The notes: generated by a model from the letters alone, not told the origin. A DNA stretch of 64,000 nucleotides from Setoptus koraiensis (GCA_048013815.1 CM106586.1:14260001-14324000); one strand, 5' to 3'; counted from the first letter of the stretch, positions 38,294 to 53,061 are shown. Numbers and translations are program-made.

Positions 38294-39865
38294 AGAGGCA
38301 CGGATTAGGTGCCATTGACGAATTGCGAGCGAAACCTAGGTGCGAGTGAACCAACAAGTGAGGCATGCAAAAAGCACGAGGATCACGCGTCGCAAAGCCT
38401 ACATCTGGCGAGTACATCTGGTGCCAGTCGTTCCATTATTATCTCTTTGTTTGGCGCCTCCGGTGCGGCCCGCGTCGCCCAGACCAACGGCTCAGACAGC
38501 GGCTTGCATCATGCAATTGGCATGGGGCCCGGCGGCCCGACAGCCCGACAGCCCGGCGGCCCGACAGCCAAATGGCGGCCTCGTACAAGCGCCCTGTCCT
38601 ATATAAAGCGACATGCAGCTATATGAGCGGTTTTCGGGCCATTAACGGCGCACCGTGTACGTGAGCGGGCCGGTGAAATTATTTGCCCGTTGTTTGCAGC
38701 CAGTCGAGTCATGTGTCTGGCCGCTGCCTGAGTCAGCCAGAGACGACGATGGATAATAGATGAGTTCATTGTGAGGCCCTTTCGTGGTTGCACCAGCCAG
38801 TGTCGCCAATCGGTAATCGACGATGGTTGCGCCTCCGCGAGAGAGATAGCGCTGACACGGGCACAAATGACAGGCGTTCGCGTGCTGCCCGCTATCATGC
38901 AGATATTTGAGGCCCGCAAGGCTACATGTAGAGCGGCTCACAAGTTGCCAGAGTGGCGAATACATGTGTGTGTGTTCCAACTTGAAGCGCCATCTAAGGC
39001 GACCGTGAATTATGTGTGAAATGGGATGAATTTTTAGTGTGCGAAAAAGACCCAAAGCCAGCGACAAACACACCGCCGAAACGAAGAAACAAATGGCACC
39101 AAATCTCACCAGTGCCCAGTGTCAGCGGTACACGGGCCACGGATATGCCATATTTACCTACTCACGGGCTCAAAATGGACTCCTATCTCGCTCGTTTATC
39201 CAGCATTTCAGCGTTTCAGCGGGCCAGTCGGCCCAGTCGGCTCAGCTGACTCAGATGGGCCCAGTCGGCCCAGTTGACTCAGATGGCCGGCCCAAACGAG
39301 CACAAACAGGCCCAAACGGGTCCAAACGGGCCCACAAACTTCCCATGGCACTCGTGGCCGATCTACTGGTGCTCGTTACCGGACTCAACTGGCATTATGC
39401 ATAGTTGAGTAAATTGTGGCCAGCGTCATCTGGCACAATGGTCGACAATGGGGCCCGGAGCGGAGTCAGGGCTGCATCTGCCAGTGCGGCTGGAGCCAGG
39501 ATTTTGCTCGTCATCGTCGTCATCTGGCGCAGCAGTTGCTGTATAAGTGTGGCTGCCCCTGGCCCCGAGCACTCGATTAGCAGCCGGCCGAGGGGGCCAA
39601 CAATCGGGTATCATCAGCGCAGGCATTAGCCCGTTGCGTTGGCCCGAGTCGCACACTAGAGAGCAATGATAATCGATGCGAGACCAACAACATGAGAGGC
39701 AACACGGGCCATACACATACACATAGACACACTCGTAGTCGTGCATAAATGAGCGACAAGAGAGGTCTCCTTGCTAGCTCCGAGTCACAATGGTTAAAAT
39801 TGCTGTCGTTGTTGTCATTGAGGGTGGCTTGTTGTTGAATTTCAACTATGCAGACACACCACCGC

Positions 39866-39935
39866 CAACAACAACGGCAACAGCAGCAACAACAACTGCA
39901 ACAACAGCAACAACAACTGCAACAACAACAACAAA
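39866..39935. repeat. (CAA/CAG) triplet tract
   Basis: CAA run with CAG, CTG and CGG interruptions. Confidence 0.8.
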
Positions 39936-42900
39936 AACAGCTCATTATCATGCCATGATATGCATATCATCAACGTTTTGCCTTGAACTACGTGCCGATC
40001 GCATCACAATGCTAGTCGCACTTTTGCCCTACTAGCATCTAGCTCGGGCCTGGTTTAGATTGTTTTACAGCCATTATACTCTCGCTCTCTTTATGCTGCT
40101 TCCCTTGCCTACATTGTAGTTGTGCGACCTTTGGACCTCTGCGACTTTTCGCCAACGGACCATCGGATGTTTGGCGGGCGCTTGGCTTTTCGCTTCTTTC
40201 GCCTTACAGCGCTTAGCCAGCGCAATAACGGGACGCCTGGCAAGAGAGAGATAACGGCACGCGCTGAAGTAACCTGCTGCTTTCCAATTGGGACACCCTA
40301 TTGGCAGGCCAGCGGAATAATAATAATATGGCCAAATGCATTTAAATGCACGTACCAAGTCGCAAGTTGGTAGACCGCGCTATTATTGTGCATAATAGCG
40401 CCACTGGTGCGCGCTTCGAAACGGCCAATTATGTAATCATGTATGTAACGTATTGTCTCTTTGTAATATCTGTCTATCAGCTGCTTGTGAGTCTCTTTGT
40501 AATATCTGTGTGTGTGTGTGTGTGTATCAGATTATTGTGTCGCAATACACACAGTCCAGTGGCAAACTGGAAGCTCACGCAGCACGTCAGCGTGACATTT
40601 GTGAGCAGATCTAGTTTGGGGCGCCCTCTTTTGTTTTGTTGGCTCGCATGATGCAAAAGGATTGCAGGGGACAGAATGGCGGCAGTCACTTTAGTAAATT
40701 CACTGATCTAACTCAATGTGCTGTATCAGCAACTAATCAAATAATGAACAGCAATGAACATTTCGTAATGACGCAATCAGTTGTGGCATCTTTGAGAATA
40801 TACTCACTGACGAGCATATCTCTCTCAATCTGTCCCTTTAATCATATCAGATCAGATCAGTCATCAGTATCTTTCCATCTGCTGCTCGATTGAAACACAC
40901 ACACACACACACACATAGAGACACCAAATTAATTGAAATTAGAATTTTTTATGTCGCCGAGATTTCGTTGTTATTCAAACATAAAGAGAGATAATCAATA
41001 GCGAAAGAGAGCAAAGAGGCAGATAGGTAAAGACGACGCTTCAAAATGACGACAGTCACTCTGTCATGACTATCATAAATATCATCTTGTACAGAGAGTA
41101 CAATGTGCTATCTGGTTCACTGAACTGGCCAAATTGATAGGATTGATGCCGGCTGGATAATAATGAGCACACACAAAATTGGTTAGCTGGCTGACTTGGC
41201 TGACCGGCTTGGTTTGTTTGTGTGTCCGTGTGTTGTGTAACCTGTAATCAGCATTTATAATCTGTGATCAATATCATGCGTGCGTGTGTGTGTATCAAAT
41301 TGAATCATGAGCAACTGTCAATAGACATTAAGTTAAATTACATAACCCTAAAACATATTGGATCGCACATTGATGTGAGCAACAGCAGCCGGCTTGTTGT
41401 TGCTGTTGCTGCTGTTGTTGTTGTGCTGGCTGCTGGCTGCTGGCAAATCTATCTAGCAATGATCTGGCTGTAATAATCTTGCGATAATCTGGCAAGCAGC
41501 ATTTATTTTGCATACAAGTAGCCCCAGCGCAATCAACAATTTCAATGTAATGTTATCACAATCAACTGGCACACAAAACTTGTTGGACCACTGGCTAAAT
41601 GAGAGTGATCAATCTAATAGTGGTAGTTGCCAGAGTGATTTAATCTGATCACAACGCCATCATAATTACAAATCCGATACGAACACTACACACTGAACAG
41701 GACACACCGAGGCGATTTGATTTGTCCCCGCGTGTCGTCGCGCACATTCGGCACCGGCCCGGCGCCGGCCCGCAGCCGACCGGTAATTGGACCAAGTGCG
41801 GAAACTGGTCGCGATTGTCGGTCACATTGGCCGGCTTGTTGCGGCCGCGATTGTTTGGCTATTTAAAGTGGCCATTATCAATCAAGTCCAATAAATTACA
41901 ACAACAACAACAACAACAACATAATTGTTTATCATCATCAACATTGATAATGAATTGAATAATAAACAGACGATTTCCACCACTATAACGAGCCATTTGT
42001 TTGTGTGTTGTCTCAAGGCGAGAGATTGCGTGAGTTTGATTGCGCTCGATCATGATGTAATAATGATAATTGCGCAACAACCAGCCGGTGTATCGGACAG
42101 ACGCACGGACAGACAGACGGACAAGCAACAACGAGCCAATGCAACATAAGCGGTCGTGATGATTTCATCTAGACTTCATCTAGATGGTCGCATCTCGCAC
42201 AATCAGCTGATTGCTGTCAAACAAGACAGAGGGAGAGAGAGAGAAAAGTTTTGGACAATTTAGACAAGAAACAGCTGATCAACATGGTGGCACACAATAG
42301 AACAAAGAGAACAATCGAACAAAGAACTGCTACTGCTTGTCCACTGACAACTGCTCACTACTGACCATCAGAGGGCGCTCGAGCGTCTGATCAGCTGATC
42401 GTCAGCTGTTCAGCTTTAGCAAGAGAGAGAGAGAGAGAACAAAAAACAGCTGATTTCGCGCAAGCGAAACAAAGCGCGCCAGTGGCGCCATCTCTGGGAT
42501 GCTGCACACAAATAGTGTGGGTAGTTGTCGGTGAATGGATAACACTGTAGTATATAAAAATAAAATAAATGTTGCTGGGCAAACATTGAACATTACCATT
42601 AATATTCAATATGAATCCATTGTGAGTAAGCAGAGCAAACAAACAAACAAACAAACAAACCAAATGTTATTGTGAGTATGGTTGTTTGCAAGTGGATGAA
42701 CAAAGTAGTAGTGCCATCTAGCTGTCAAATGTATCAATTTCGGAGCGGAAGTAGTGCGCGTTTTTTCGCGTGTTTGGCGCTACCAGTGGCAGCTCGGATG
42801 GGGCGCAGTGGGCGCAGTTAAGTAGAGTGAATAAAATGAATGGATTCATTATGAAATAGGCGCCAAGATGGACAAAGGCGGCGCCAGCAGCAGACATAAT

Positions 42901-44962
42901 GAATGAATTCATTATTATTATCATTATTATTATTATTATGACGAAATCTGCATACAAATGGTCGCACATCCGCCTATGGTATTTTAAATGTGTGAGTGTG
43001 CTGCTATAACTAATGGTTTGGGCAAGTTTGTGTTAGTTTGCGGCTTCTCTGGCGCTAGCGGCTACGGCCGGCCGTTTGAGTGGAGCAATTGAGCTTGAGG
43101 TCGCGACTCATAGTGGCGAACAACAAAAGTCGACAAGAGTCGAGTTCACGCTGCCCATTCTGTGGCTCGGTCGCTTGGTGTGTCCGAATTGGTGCCAGAG
43201 ACTCGCCAGAGACTCGCCACGGAGGAATGCCAGATGCTCGGCAGCGAGAGGCGAGAGGAGGCTTAAGGAGGATAAGGCCGACGATATCATCTTTGTGCTC
43301 ACTCTTTTTCGCGCTGCCAATTGCGAGAAGTGCATTCATTCATACAAACGCAGCAATCTGCTGGCTCAACAACATCGCCGTCGTCATCAGAGGCAGCAGC
43401 AACAACAACAACAACAACAACATAGTTTGTCCCACTAGCGAAAGCAAACAAGAGGCAGCCATGTTGCCCTTGTTGTGCTCGCCGTCGTCCCGTGATTAGA
43501 GATACACATAAATGATTTAAATTGTCTCTATCTCTGGCGCTTACACACACACACACACACATTACACATTGCAAACAACTGCAAACACTACACATTACAC
43601 ATATTACGTATCGCATATCACATATCACATAGTATTGCCATCACAGAGATACAGTATAAATGAGATGGGCCAGCCAAATTGACTGCCACTAGTGGGTCAC
43701 ATGGACACGGTCGCATGTTTGCACGGTCCGAGCGCCGGGCATCTTGCGCCGCTGGCCGGCACTAGATGCCCGGCCACGGGACTGTTTTTTGGGGGAGCCC
43801 TCGGAAACGCTGACGAGAGCCAGACTGTTGTGGTGTAGACTGTCGTGGTCAATGAGCTGGCCAGTGGTCGCCGTGCACAAGTCGGCGGGCCGCACAACTC
43901 CGGCCCGCGCTGTCCGACGGGCTGCCAAGTATGCAGCCAAAGACAAACAAACACTTTATTACGGAAAAAAACAAACAAACATTCCTTTTGTCGATGGACC
44001 ATTCAAGGTAACAACCGACCGACCCACCGACCGACCATATAAATAACATAGAGCGTGCTTGCGTCTGCTATTCCCATTTATCCGGTGCTAATGCATGCAT
44101 TATGCCACACATAATAGGCCGCGGCAACGTCGCTCGATTTTCGGTTGGCGAGACGCGCCAATTGAAACGTTTGCGGCCCTCCGAGCGACCTGTCCGAATC
44201 GACTGCAATGAATCAGATACCCGCTCTGGCGGTCATTTTCGGTACCGGTCGGTCGGTCTGCGTTCGCAACGCACTCACATATCCGCACTTGATAGCCGGA
44301 TAGCTCGTTGGAATGGCTGTATATCGAATGGCTGGCAGGAGAGTGGCAAATGAGAGCCCGCCGACACAAACATTGTTTCATCTAATGATGAAGCGTCGCG
44401 GATCGCTGGATTTAGCGCAAGTGCATATTGAATACGCACGCCGCAGCGGGGTACCCGCCGCCACTCGCTCAAGATCGGCTATGTGGTTGTGTACCCACTG
44501 GGGCGCCCGCAATATACCATGGCCCGCCATACACCATGGCTTGCCATATACCCCACAAATTGCGATATATACACCGTGTATACGTACGGCGTGTCGGCGC
44601 AAGTCGGTAACCGGCCCACTGGTCGGGCCGGATGGCGGCCGGACAACGGCTCGCCGGCCGGGCTCCATCTTTCGTTGGCATCATTACAGGCGGGCGGGCG
44701 GGCAGCCATTCTTGGCTTTGTATATACTTGTTGTTGTATGGCCATTGCCGTCGCCACCAGCACTGCCATTGCTATTATTATTATTACTATTTCTACTACT
44801 ATTATTGTTTCTCGCCATGTCTCTGCGTGCGCTGATATGTAAATTTCATTACATTAGTGGCGATAGTGGTGCCTACTTCTCGAATTCTCTCTCTCTCTCT
44901 CGCTCCTTCTCTGGCTCTCTCGTTTTCTAATGTCTATCGGCAAGTATGAATGTCTTTGCATG

Positions 44963-44964
<2 letters not shown>

Positions 44965-45030
<66 letters not shown>
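44965..45030. repeat. (TG)n microsatellite, 66 bp
   Basis: Pure TG dinucleotides, preceded about 60 bp upstream by a (TC)n run near 44886-44901. Confidence 0.97.
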
Positions 45031-45033
<3 letters not shown>

Positions 45034-46194
45034 CACTATTTGTGCAATTAGTAGCTCAGTTGTAATAGTATTATGTTGCCGTTCTTCTTCAAAAGTTGCT
45101 GTTGGCCAAACTAAATTATTTTCAGCTACGACTGGCGGCGCTATAAGTAGTACTGGTGGTGCTAGTGGTAGTTGCTGATGTTGTCGCTGTTATTGTAGTG
45201 GCAGCAGCGGCAGTAATAATAATATCTCGGTGTGCCAACAACGCGATTTATTTAGCCAAGCGAAGCCAGAGAAGGACAACAAAATTAAATTCAGATTTAC
45301 GAATGCCGGCTACGAGTGCTGCTGCTGTTGTTGTTGCGGCGTCGGCCGGCTCCAGCCATTCGGAGTCCTCATCAGCTAATGAATATAATCCAGCCACGAC
45401 GACGACGACGACAACTAGAATTGCATCAAACGGCATCGGGTTGACATAAGTTATGGCAGACATGGCCAGAGTTAAACGCAGCCACTAAACAAAACAAACA
45501 AACCTTAAGCCTCAGCCGGTTCGCCGACTCTGACAAGTTATAGCCAAACTGGTTGAGCACTGGTCCGGCGAGGTCATCATCATGATTCAGCAACGGCACT
45601 GGCGTTAGATGGCTGTTATATGGCGAACAAACAAAGTATAAATGGCACAGAATAGAGCAACCTTTTAGCAGCTACTTTAGTGGTCTTGCCAGCGAACAAT
45701 CGCGTTCCATGTTAAAAAACAACAACAACAACAACAGCTGAAGAGCCAAAGAGAGTAAAAATAAAAAGTTCTTCTAGCTCATCAAGTGTTAGCTTGCGAG
45801 CTGAGGTGGCGGCAATCGAGAGAAAGAGAGAGGGAGAGCGAGAAGCCGAAGCGTTCGACATTGTAGGCTTCGGCTTCGGCAAGGTGTCACGGTTGGTAGT
45901 ATTGCCTGCTTTGTTTGTCTATTTGTCACCGGCGTGCATTGTGTGTTGCTTGTGGCCATAAATCATGCTCGTTCTCATCGTTCAGTCTAATCTAATCTCG
46001 TCTCTTATCATGGCCACTTGTTCTGTCTCGAACTGTGAAGTGGAGCCCATTGAGGTTGGTCAAATTTCATTCATTTGCGCACAATTGTGTTGATTCTGTT
46101 GTTGAGAAACGGCCGATCATTATGATGATAATCAACAACAATTTGACTCTCTCGCCGGCCTTTAAACGCGCCGAGACCTACGCCAACAACTGCA

Positions 46195-46290
46195 GCAACT
46201 CCAGCGACAGCAACAACAACAACAGCAACAACAACAACAGTAACGCCAACAACAGCAACGACAACAACATCAACTACAACAACAACAAAT
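46195..46290. repeat. (CAA/CAG/GAC) triplet tract
   Basis: Long Asn/Ser-type triplet tract; a TTG tract follows at about 46808-46862 and another at 46986-47012. Confidence 0.85.
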
Positions 46291-46822
46291 TGGAGCGAGG
46301 GAGCCAAGCGGCGCTGCAACAACAATTGAATCACATGCTTTGGTGGCTAGTGTGTCGTGCTCACAATAAACAAACTGTCAGTGTTCATTGTAAACTAGAC
46401 ATTGTTGCGCAAGACCATTAGTCCATTAGAGAAATTAGTAATAACAGCAGTAGTTGCGGTTGTAGTTGTAGTAGCGGCAGCAAAGTCAGAGGCGAATTGC
46501 ACTTGTTCGTTTGTTTATATCCAATAATATTCATGCCTGAATATAAAATTATCCGCGCGGCACTGTGCCATTTCCAGTGCACAGTTGAATTGCAATGGCC
46601 ACAATGGCGCGCACTGTGCCAGAAATCCACTTGTGTCTCTGCTGGCCTAGTCTCAATCAATTAGCGCTGAATGAGTTGCGCTTCACAATGTCAGGCGCCC
46701 ACTGTGCCACTTGTGCGCAACATGACAGGAAATAGCAGCACAGAGGAGGCCATGCAAATGGAGCCGAGAGCAAAACAATGGCGGGCTGCCATCGCGAGGC
46801 CAGTTGCATTGTTGTCGTTGTT

Positions 46823-46853
<31 letters not shown>

Positions 46854-47550
46854 TTGTTAATGTTGTTTTCGTCGCCAGTTCAATCAATTAAGAACAATGA
46901 GCAGTCGCGAAGAATTGCAATGTTAATTACGTTGAGCTGATAAGTTATTAGTCAGTTGGGCACAACAGTGACTAATGGTGAGTTTTGTTGTTGTTGTTGT
47001 TGTTGTTGCTGCTATATACGTTGCCAGATCATCGATAGATAACAAATGGATAGAGAAGACAAGTGGAAATAACGACGCGCTCGCAAAAACGTGCCCGGCT
47101 AATGATTCTCTCAATCTCTCATTCTCACAGGCGCTTGTTTATATCTCAATATATCAGTGGGCATGATTATCGTCGATTATCGCAGTGATCGGCGCGCCAC
47201 AAATGGCACAAATTGGCACAAATGGCCGACCGACTGGTCGACTGATCGGCATTGGCCTGTGTAGATCTGCTGTGAATTGGTTGATCGGTGCCAACAGGCC
47301 TCCCTCGCTCTCTTGATTGGCCTCCATTCGCTGTCTGGCAAGTCCGGTCTGATCTCCGGCAGACCTTGCACAAAACAAACGCCAGATAAACAGCGAGGCC
47401 AAATGGGAGAGAGGGAGAGCGAGAGAGAAACAAAAACAAAAGCTCGCCGAGATGGGAGTAAAAGCAACAGTTTTTACAGTATCAAAAGGCATCAACATTG
47501 AGCATTGTAGCACTTGTGGCAGCGGTGGTACACATACAATTATTATATAT

Positions 47551-47625
47551 TACAGCAACAGCACCACCACCACCACCACCAACAACAACAGCACCACCAG
47601 CACCAACAACAACAGCAACAACAAG
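47551..47625. repeat. (CAC/CAA) triplet tract
   Basis: CACCAC and CAACAG blocks alternate; a further CAA/CAG tract lies at about 47858-47905. Confidence 0.8.
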
Positions 47626-49370
47626 TCAGAGAGTGTGCAACTAAACTCTGCTAACTCAACAAATTGCTAATATCATAAATCATTGGTGTGGATGGCAAAA
47701 GAGCAACGGCAACAACTGGCAACTGGCTGCCAGCTTGTGCCAGAGAACGAAGAACGACCAATAACAAATTAACGAGAGAATGAGCGAACGGGAGGAAACC
47801 TTTTGTTTGTTTCTACATATTATCATTGTGCACTTCTCACTTTACGGGGGCCACCACTAACAGCGCCAACAACAACAACAACAGCAACAGCAACAACAAC
47901 TGCAAGAGCAACTGCCTAGGCGCCCGTCTGTGCGACTGGCAGAGCGACAACAGCAACCTGTTTTTATCCCGGCAAACAAACATGGAAACAAACAACAAAT
48001 TAATAATAGGTAGCACATACATTATGGCTCGAATGGCCGACACAACAATTGTTGGCCGACAAAGGTCCAATTGTTGATTTGTGTATGATTTGAATATAGC
48101 TCGCTTCTATCGTGTTACGTGTACGACAGCTAAAATGGTCGCAACCAGTAGGCCATTTATCGGGCCTATAACTTTCGCTGACAGAGCAAACGCTGAGACT
48201 TTTGCCATTGTGAGACTTTTGTTTCTGAGAGTCTCACAAATTGTATGAGTCACAATGGCCCGACACACACACTGGCCGCCAGAACAAACAAATTCATAGT
48301 CGGATGTCTCAATTTTCTAGAAGGCCGCTCAATGTGCCGCCAGCGCGCTCAAGTCGGCCGGTCGGTCCGCGAATCGGTGAACCGTTTCCGGACGTCAGTG
48401 ACTTTGTTTGGCCCAAAGATCACACCTCCGAACGTAATCTCTAGATTGGATCTTAATTAAGAGAATGTCAGCCCGCTTATGATGGGCTCATCCGCCATAC
48501 AATGTGTTGTTGTTGTTGCTGTTGCTGTTAATGCTCAACAGCATGTCGGCGTGCTCTGCCAAGTGTATCAGTGACAGTTGCCCGTTGCCCGTTGCCAGTT
48601 ATCCAGTGCCGATAATTTCACAAGTTTTAGCTGAGAGGGGTGCATTAATTGGACACACAAACATTATCTGACTGCTCTATATTGATTAGCATAATAAATT
48701 AATAAAGAGGCGTCCTGATGGCGTCTTTTTGTGTGTGTGTGTGTGTGTGTGTTTGTTTGTGTACATTGCACTAACGAGATTATTTGGTTTGAGTGTGCAA
48801 TTCGACCTTGTACCTGTTATAAACAGAGATAGAGAGAAGCTGCCAATAGGCCGGCTAGTGTGTGCCCAATGTCATAATGGCTGGTCTCAAAGAATGAAAA
48901 TCGTGATATAAGCTTACAAATCTTTATACTCCGGCCACAAGGCAAGACACACACACACTCACAACTAGCGAGCGACGGAGGAACTAAAACTAAAACTATA
49001 ACTAGCCCAATAACTGTTAGCAGGCGGCTCAAATAACCGGCACTCGAAAGCCGGCTAACTAGCCTGTAAAATTAGCCAGAGTTGCAAACAAAACTGGGAC
49101 TAGAGCAACGGCAACGACAGCAAAAATTAGAGCGCCATTTGCTGCACTGTTCGGCAGACGTAAACAACAACAACAACAACAACACAAATATCATTACATG
49201 ATATGATGTGTTCACTGTGAGAAGCCCATTGAGAGGGGCCTAACAATTGCCAAGAGCCCACAAGTGGCGCCTGTTGAGCTTGTGGCGCTCACCGCCGACA
49301 AACAAAGTGTCGTACGGACGAGTGCCCCAAATAATAAATCACTACCCCTGGGCTGGCCGCGATCTCTGTG

Positions 49371-49448
49371 ATTCGGCTGTATCACCATTCGGCTGGTATC
49401 ACCATTCGGCTGGTATTACAATTCGGCCGGTATCACAATTCGGCTGGT
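49371..49448. repeat. 17-bp minisatellite, about 4.5 copies
   Basis: ATCACCATTCGGCTGGT units. Copies 3 and 4 carry ACAATTCGG variants. Confidence 0.93.
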
Positions 49449-52400
49449 CAATTGCTATTCAGCCTGGTGTTGCTATTGGCGGCGGCGGCGGCAGCGGTAG
49501 AGGCAGCGGTCGGTTGTTACAGTGGCAAGCGTATTGGGAGCAAAGATGGACAAAGCGGTGGCGATAATAAATTAGAAACACAATACCAGGATTCATTTGA
49601 ATAGACAAACCAGTTATTTGGGCAAGCTAGGCCATAAGCCCAGTTGAACTACTTTGTGTTAATGCAAACTGGCTGCCGCCGTTAATGTCAGTAAGTCTGG
49701 CCAGATAAAAACATACTTGCAACCAGAGAGTGTGTGTGTGCAGTTGAACAGGTTGGGTCGAGTGAAAAAATTCATAAGTTGTTGCTATTTATCAAGGGAG
49801 AATTGAATTGATTTTTAATGTAGCCTCTCTCCTCGATCATTGGCAATATTAATTTAACAGCTTGTGCCAGAGTGCGCTCTCTCTCTCTTTGAGAGGAGCT
49901 GCTCAATGGATACCCAATGGATATATATCAATAGCAGCCATGATAAGTGTTAGTTCGATGGCTGCCACTTGGCGAAATCATTCATAAATTATTGCCCCAT
50001 TGACAATGTGAGATGGATTCATTGCATCGCGATGGGTTCGTTTGCGATATGCCAGCCGTGTGTGCGTACCGAGTGATTAAGCGAAATGAAACACTCCTGT
50101 CAATTCTTCTCCCTGTTTCGGTCCCCCGATTATCATTATTATCATCGGGCTGCTTATCAATTGGCTCTCGGATATACTAGTTATATACATCTTGTAGCAG
50201 CAGCAGCAGCAACGTACTTGGCCAGCATTTTCACTTTGAGCCGGCTGCTCAAAATGCAAACCGGCCGACTGTGCGAACGTCGAGCGTGCCAAAGCGTCGT
50301 CGTCGTGATTTTTAGCCAGAATCCAAATTCGTGAAGGACTAATTTGATGAAAACGACGGCCAAGTCGGACGGCATCGGTGGCGGCGGCAGCGCCGTGTTT
50401 AGCGTCGGCACATTATTATCATTGCCACATGATGATTAAAAATCTATAGATTGCAATGGTTGCATTAGGCTCACAATCAGCTAACACCGAGCTCATTCGC
50501 TCATTGCAATCAAAGTGTGTATGCCAAGATACATCGCAATACGACGCAACGCTCGCCAGCCACCGCAGCTACATGTACATGAACCATGAGCCATGTTGCT
50601 GTGTCTGTATCGGATTAATAGGTATTAACAGCAACAAAAACAGATAATTATAATATGAATGGGACTAGATAAGTTGCCTAGTTAGTTAATTAATTGGCTG
50701 GTTAGCTAGTTAGTTTGTCAGCCGGCTGGTAGGTTGGTTGGTGGGTCGCAGTGGAATGCAGTTAGTAGCTAGTCAATTACAATAATGTGTATCGAGTCGA
50801 TATGTTGGTATGCTATTGTTGTTGTTGTTGCTGTTGTTGTTGTTGTTGTCGTCGTTTATGTGGTTGCGCTGCTGTCGCTGTCGTTGCTGCTAATAAATTG
50901 TCCGCCTGTACCGGTACAAGACGGTATATGTACTAGGTATATGTACAAGTAGATTTATCGGCGGCTGCGGGTGTACAGCCGCATATATGCGATTCATTTG
51001 CGATTATTTGCAACAAGTGGCAAGCTCTCTATGGAGAGAGCGAGGCACAAAAACAAGTTTCGTTGCGTGGGCAGAGCGTGATTTAACGCGAGCGCGCAGC
51101 GCCATCTGTGTCTGGGCGCACAGAAGCACAAAATTTCGTGTTTGACACGAGCCCGCACTTGATGGTGCACGAGCTCGAGCGCATCTCATCGATTTTTGTC
51201 GTGTCTCGCCTGAAGTGAGTCACATCCCGTGTATTGGATATTTGTGGCACCGTATAATCGCGTATTCGGATATTTATGGCACCACATGATCGCGCACTCT
51301 CATACGATGAAATGGCTCGGGGGCGACTCTAGGCTTGTGCGGCTTCGCCAGCTCCTTTGTGGGCCCCTCTGTCGTGTGCAGCGTGGCGATTTGGTCCGTT
51401 TGGCTTGCGAGTTTGGCGAAGGGGACGCACGCAGAGCGATTGCGAGCTAGGCGACGACAAGCCAGAGCTGATCGCAAAATAGCGGGCTCCTTGCTGACAA
51501 AATAACCGACAAAATAACCGACAAAATAACAGCAATCGTGGCCGCAATAATGGGAACGGGCATGGCAAGAGTGACCCTAATAGATATAATTGCAGCACAC
51601 AATTGCTGTTGAATCAGTGAATGACGACGATGAGTTGTAGTGGTGGCGGTGGTGGTCGTAGTCATCATCATTACAGAATAATGTGATGATAAACGACACA
51701 CTGCGCAGCGCCGCCACACAACAATGCGCTAGTCAACTATCACGACATTATCATTATGTAACAACAACAACAGCGGTGGGCGTAGTGCACGAGTGTAGCG
51801 CGGCCAATTATCATGGCGGCGGCCGGCAGTGGTTGCGCCAGGCCTAAGACAAAGGGCAGCAACGCCATTTTGATTGTGACATAATGATCGGCGAGTGTGT
51901 GTACCGCCAGACTGGCAAGCAGGGCAAATTTGGATACGAGAGCGCCACAGATGGAGAGCGGGCAGGTGCACAATGGCTCACCTGTAAAACCGGCGCTGGG
52001 TCGCCGTTTGGCCGGCCGCTGGGGTCGCGGTGCGGCGCTGCGGCCGGCCGAACGGCCAAAATAGGCGGCCGGGCAGGCGACCGAATAGGCGGCCGGGCAA
52101 GGGAACTAGTGCGGCCGGATGGACTTAATGGTCTTGCGAGCACAAGAGCATGGTTGTGCAAGGGCCGCCGCGCAAACAACAAGTTGTGCGCCTGATCGTG
52201 ATACAATTTCAGTTTAGTCTCGGGGATAATCATTAATTTGTATTGTGTCGGCCCTGTGCTCATCACGTCTGATTTATGGCCCATTATACGCGACTCGATA
52301 GCGGCGCAACAATGGCGCCGATCGCTGGGTGGCTCGGCGGCAAGCAATTGCATTGTAATGTTGTGCATTGCGCACATTACGATGCTCACAAGCGCCGCCG

Positions 52401-52652
52401 GTACAATAATTATCGTGGCAACCGATAATTGGCGCCGCAACAGCCCGTGCCGGCCGCAGCCGCACCGCCAACGGGACCGGCACCGGCCGAGCTGTTGCGG
52501 CGGATGTGCGCGCGCGCGCGGACACTTCGCTAATTTGCATCACTCTCACTTGGGCAACTTTTGCTTTCGATTTCGAACGCAGCCGCGTAGACAGTCCACG
52601 TCGTTGGCCAACATTCGTTCGGGCTCGCAATTCCGACACGCTCGCTCGCAGT

Positions 52653-52747
52653 GAGACGGGGGCGAAATCGAGCGGCGAGACGGGGGCAAAATCGAGCGGC
52701 GAGACGGGGGCAAAATCGAGCGGCGAGACGGCCCGTCTGAGACGGGC
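52653..52747. repeat. 24-bp GC-rich minisatellite (3.3 copies) ending in a 17-bp palindrome
   Basis: Three GAGACGGGGGCAAAATCGAG-type units (24 bp) are followed at 52731-52747 by the palindrome GCCCGTCTGAGACGGGC. Confidence 0.93.
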
Positions 52748-53007
52748 ACACGAGAATAGGCCCAGACGGAGAATAATGGCAAACGTAGTGGGAGAGAGAC
52801 CTTTGTTGGCTGGCTCGAGAGGCATGAGAAAGGTGGCCGAGAGCGAAAGAATGCGCTCGCTTCGCCGTCGATATTTCGTCGGCTAGCCTCGAAGCCGGCA
52901 ACATTTGCCGGTGACTGGCAGCATGAATGAATGGCTGTCCCTGCCGACGCTGGCACAAAGTCTAGACTTGTCTGCCTGCCAGACTACCTGTTGTTTGTTG
53001 TTTCTCG

Positions 53008-53010
<3 letters not shown>

Positions 53011-53058
<48 letters not shown>
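53011..53058. repeat. (CA)n microsatellite, 48 bp
   Basis: Pure CA run. Confidence 0.97.

Positions 53059-53061
<3 letters not shown>

Larger units (their letters stand above)
36001..48000. other. Repeat-rich non-coding domain, part 4
   Basis: No supported gene. Contents are a 25-bp palindrome at 37.5 kb, a 10-bp satellite at 38.2 kb, a 66-bp (GT)n at 45.0 kb, and many CAA/TTG tracts between 46.2 and 47.9 kb. ORFs such as 44313-44930 show no family signature. Confidence 0.6.

Noticed and set aside
44313-44930. 205-codon plus-strand ORF
   Set aside because: Composition changes erratically, runs through ATT/ACT and CT repeats, and shows no family motif.
49371-49448. CRISPR-like repeat array
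   Set aside because: Units are contiguous 17-bp tandems without spacers, in eukaryotic DNA.
52274-52825. 183-codon minus-strand ORF with internal peptide repeats
   Set aside because: The repeated peptide (SPLDFAPV) is only the 24-bp DNA minisatellite read through; flanks show no coding signal.
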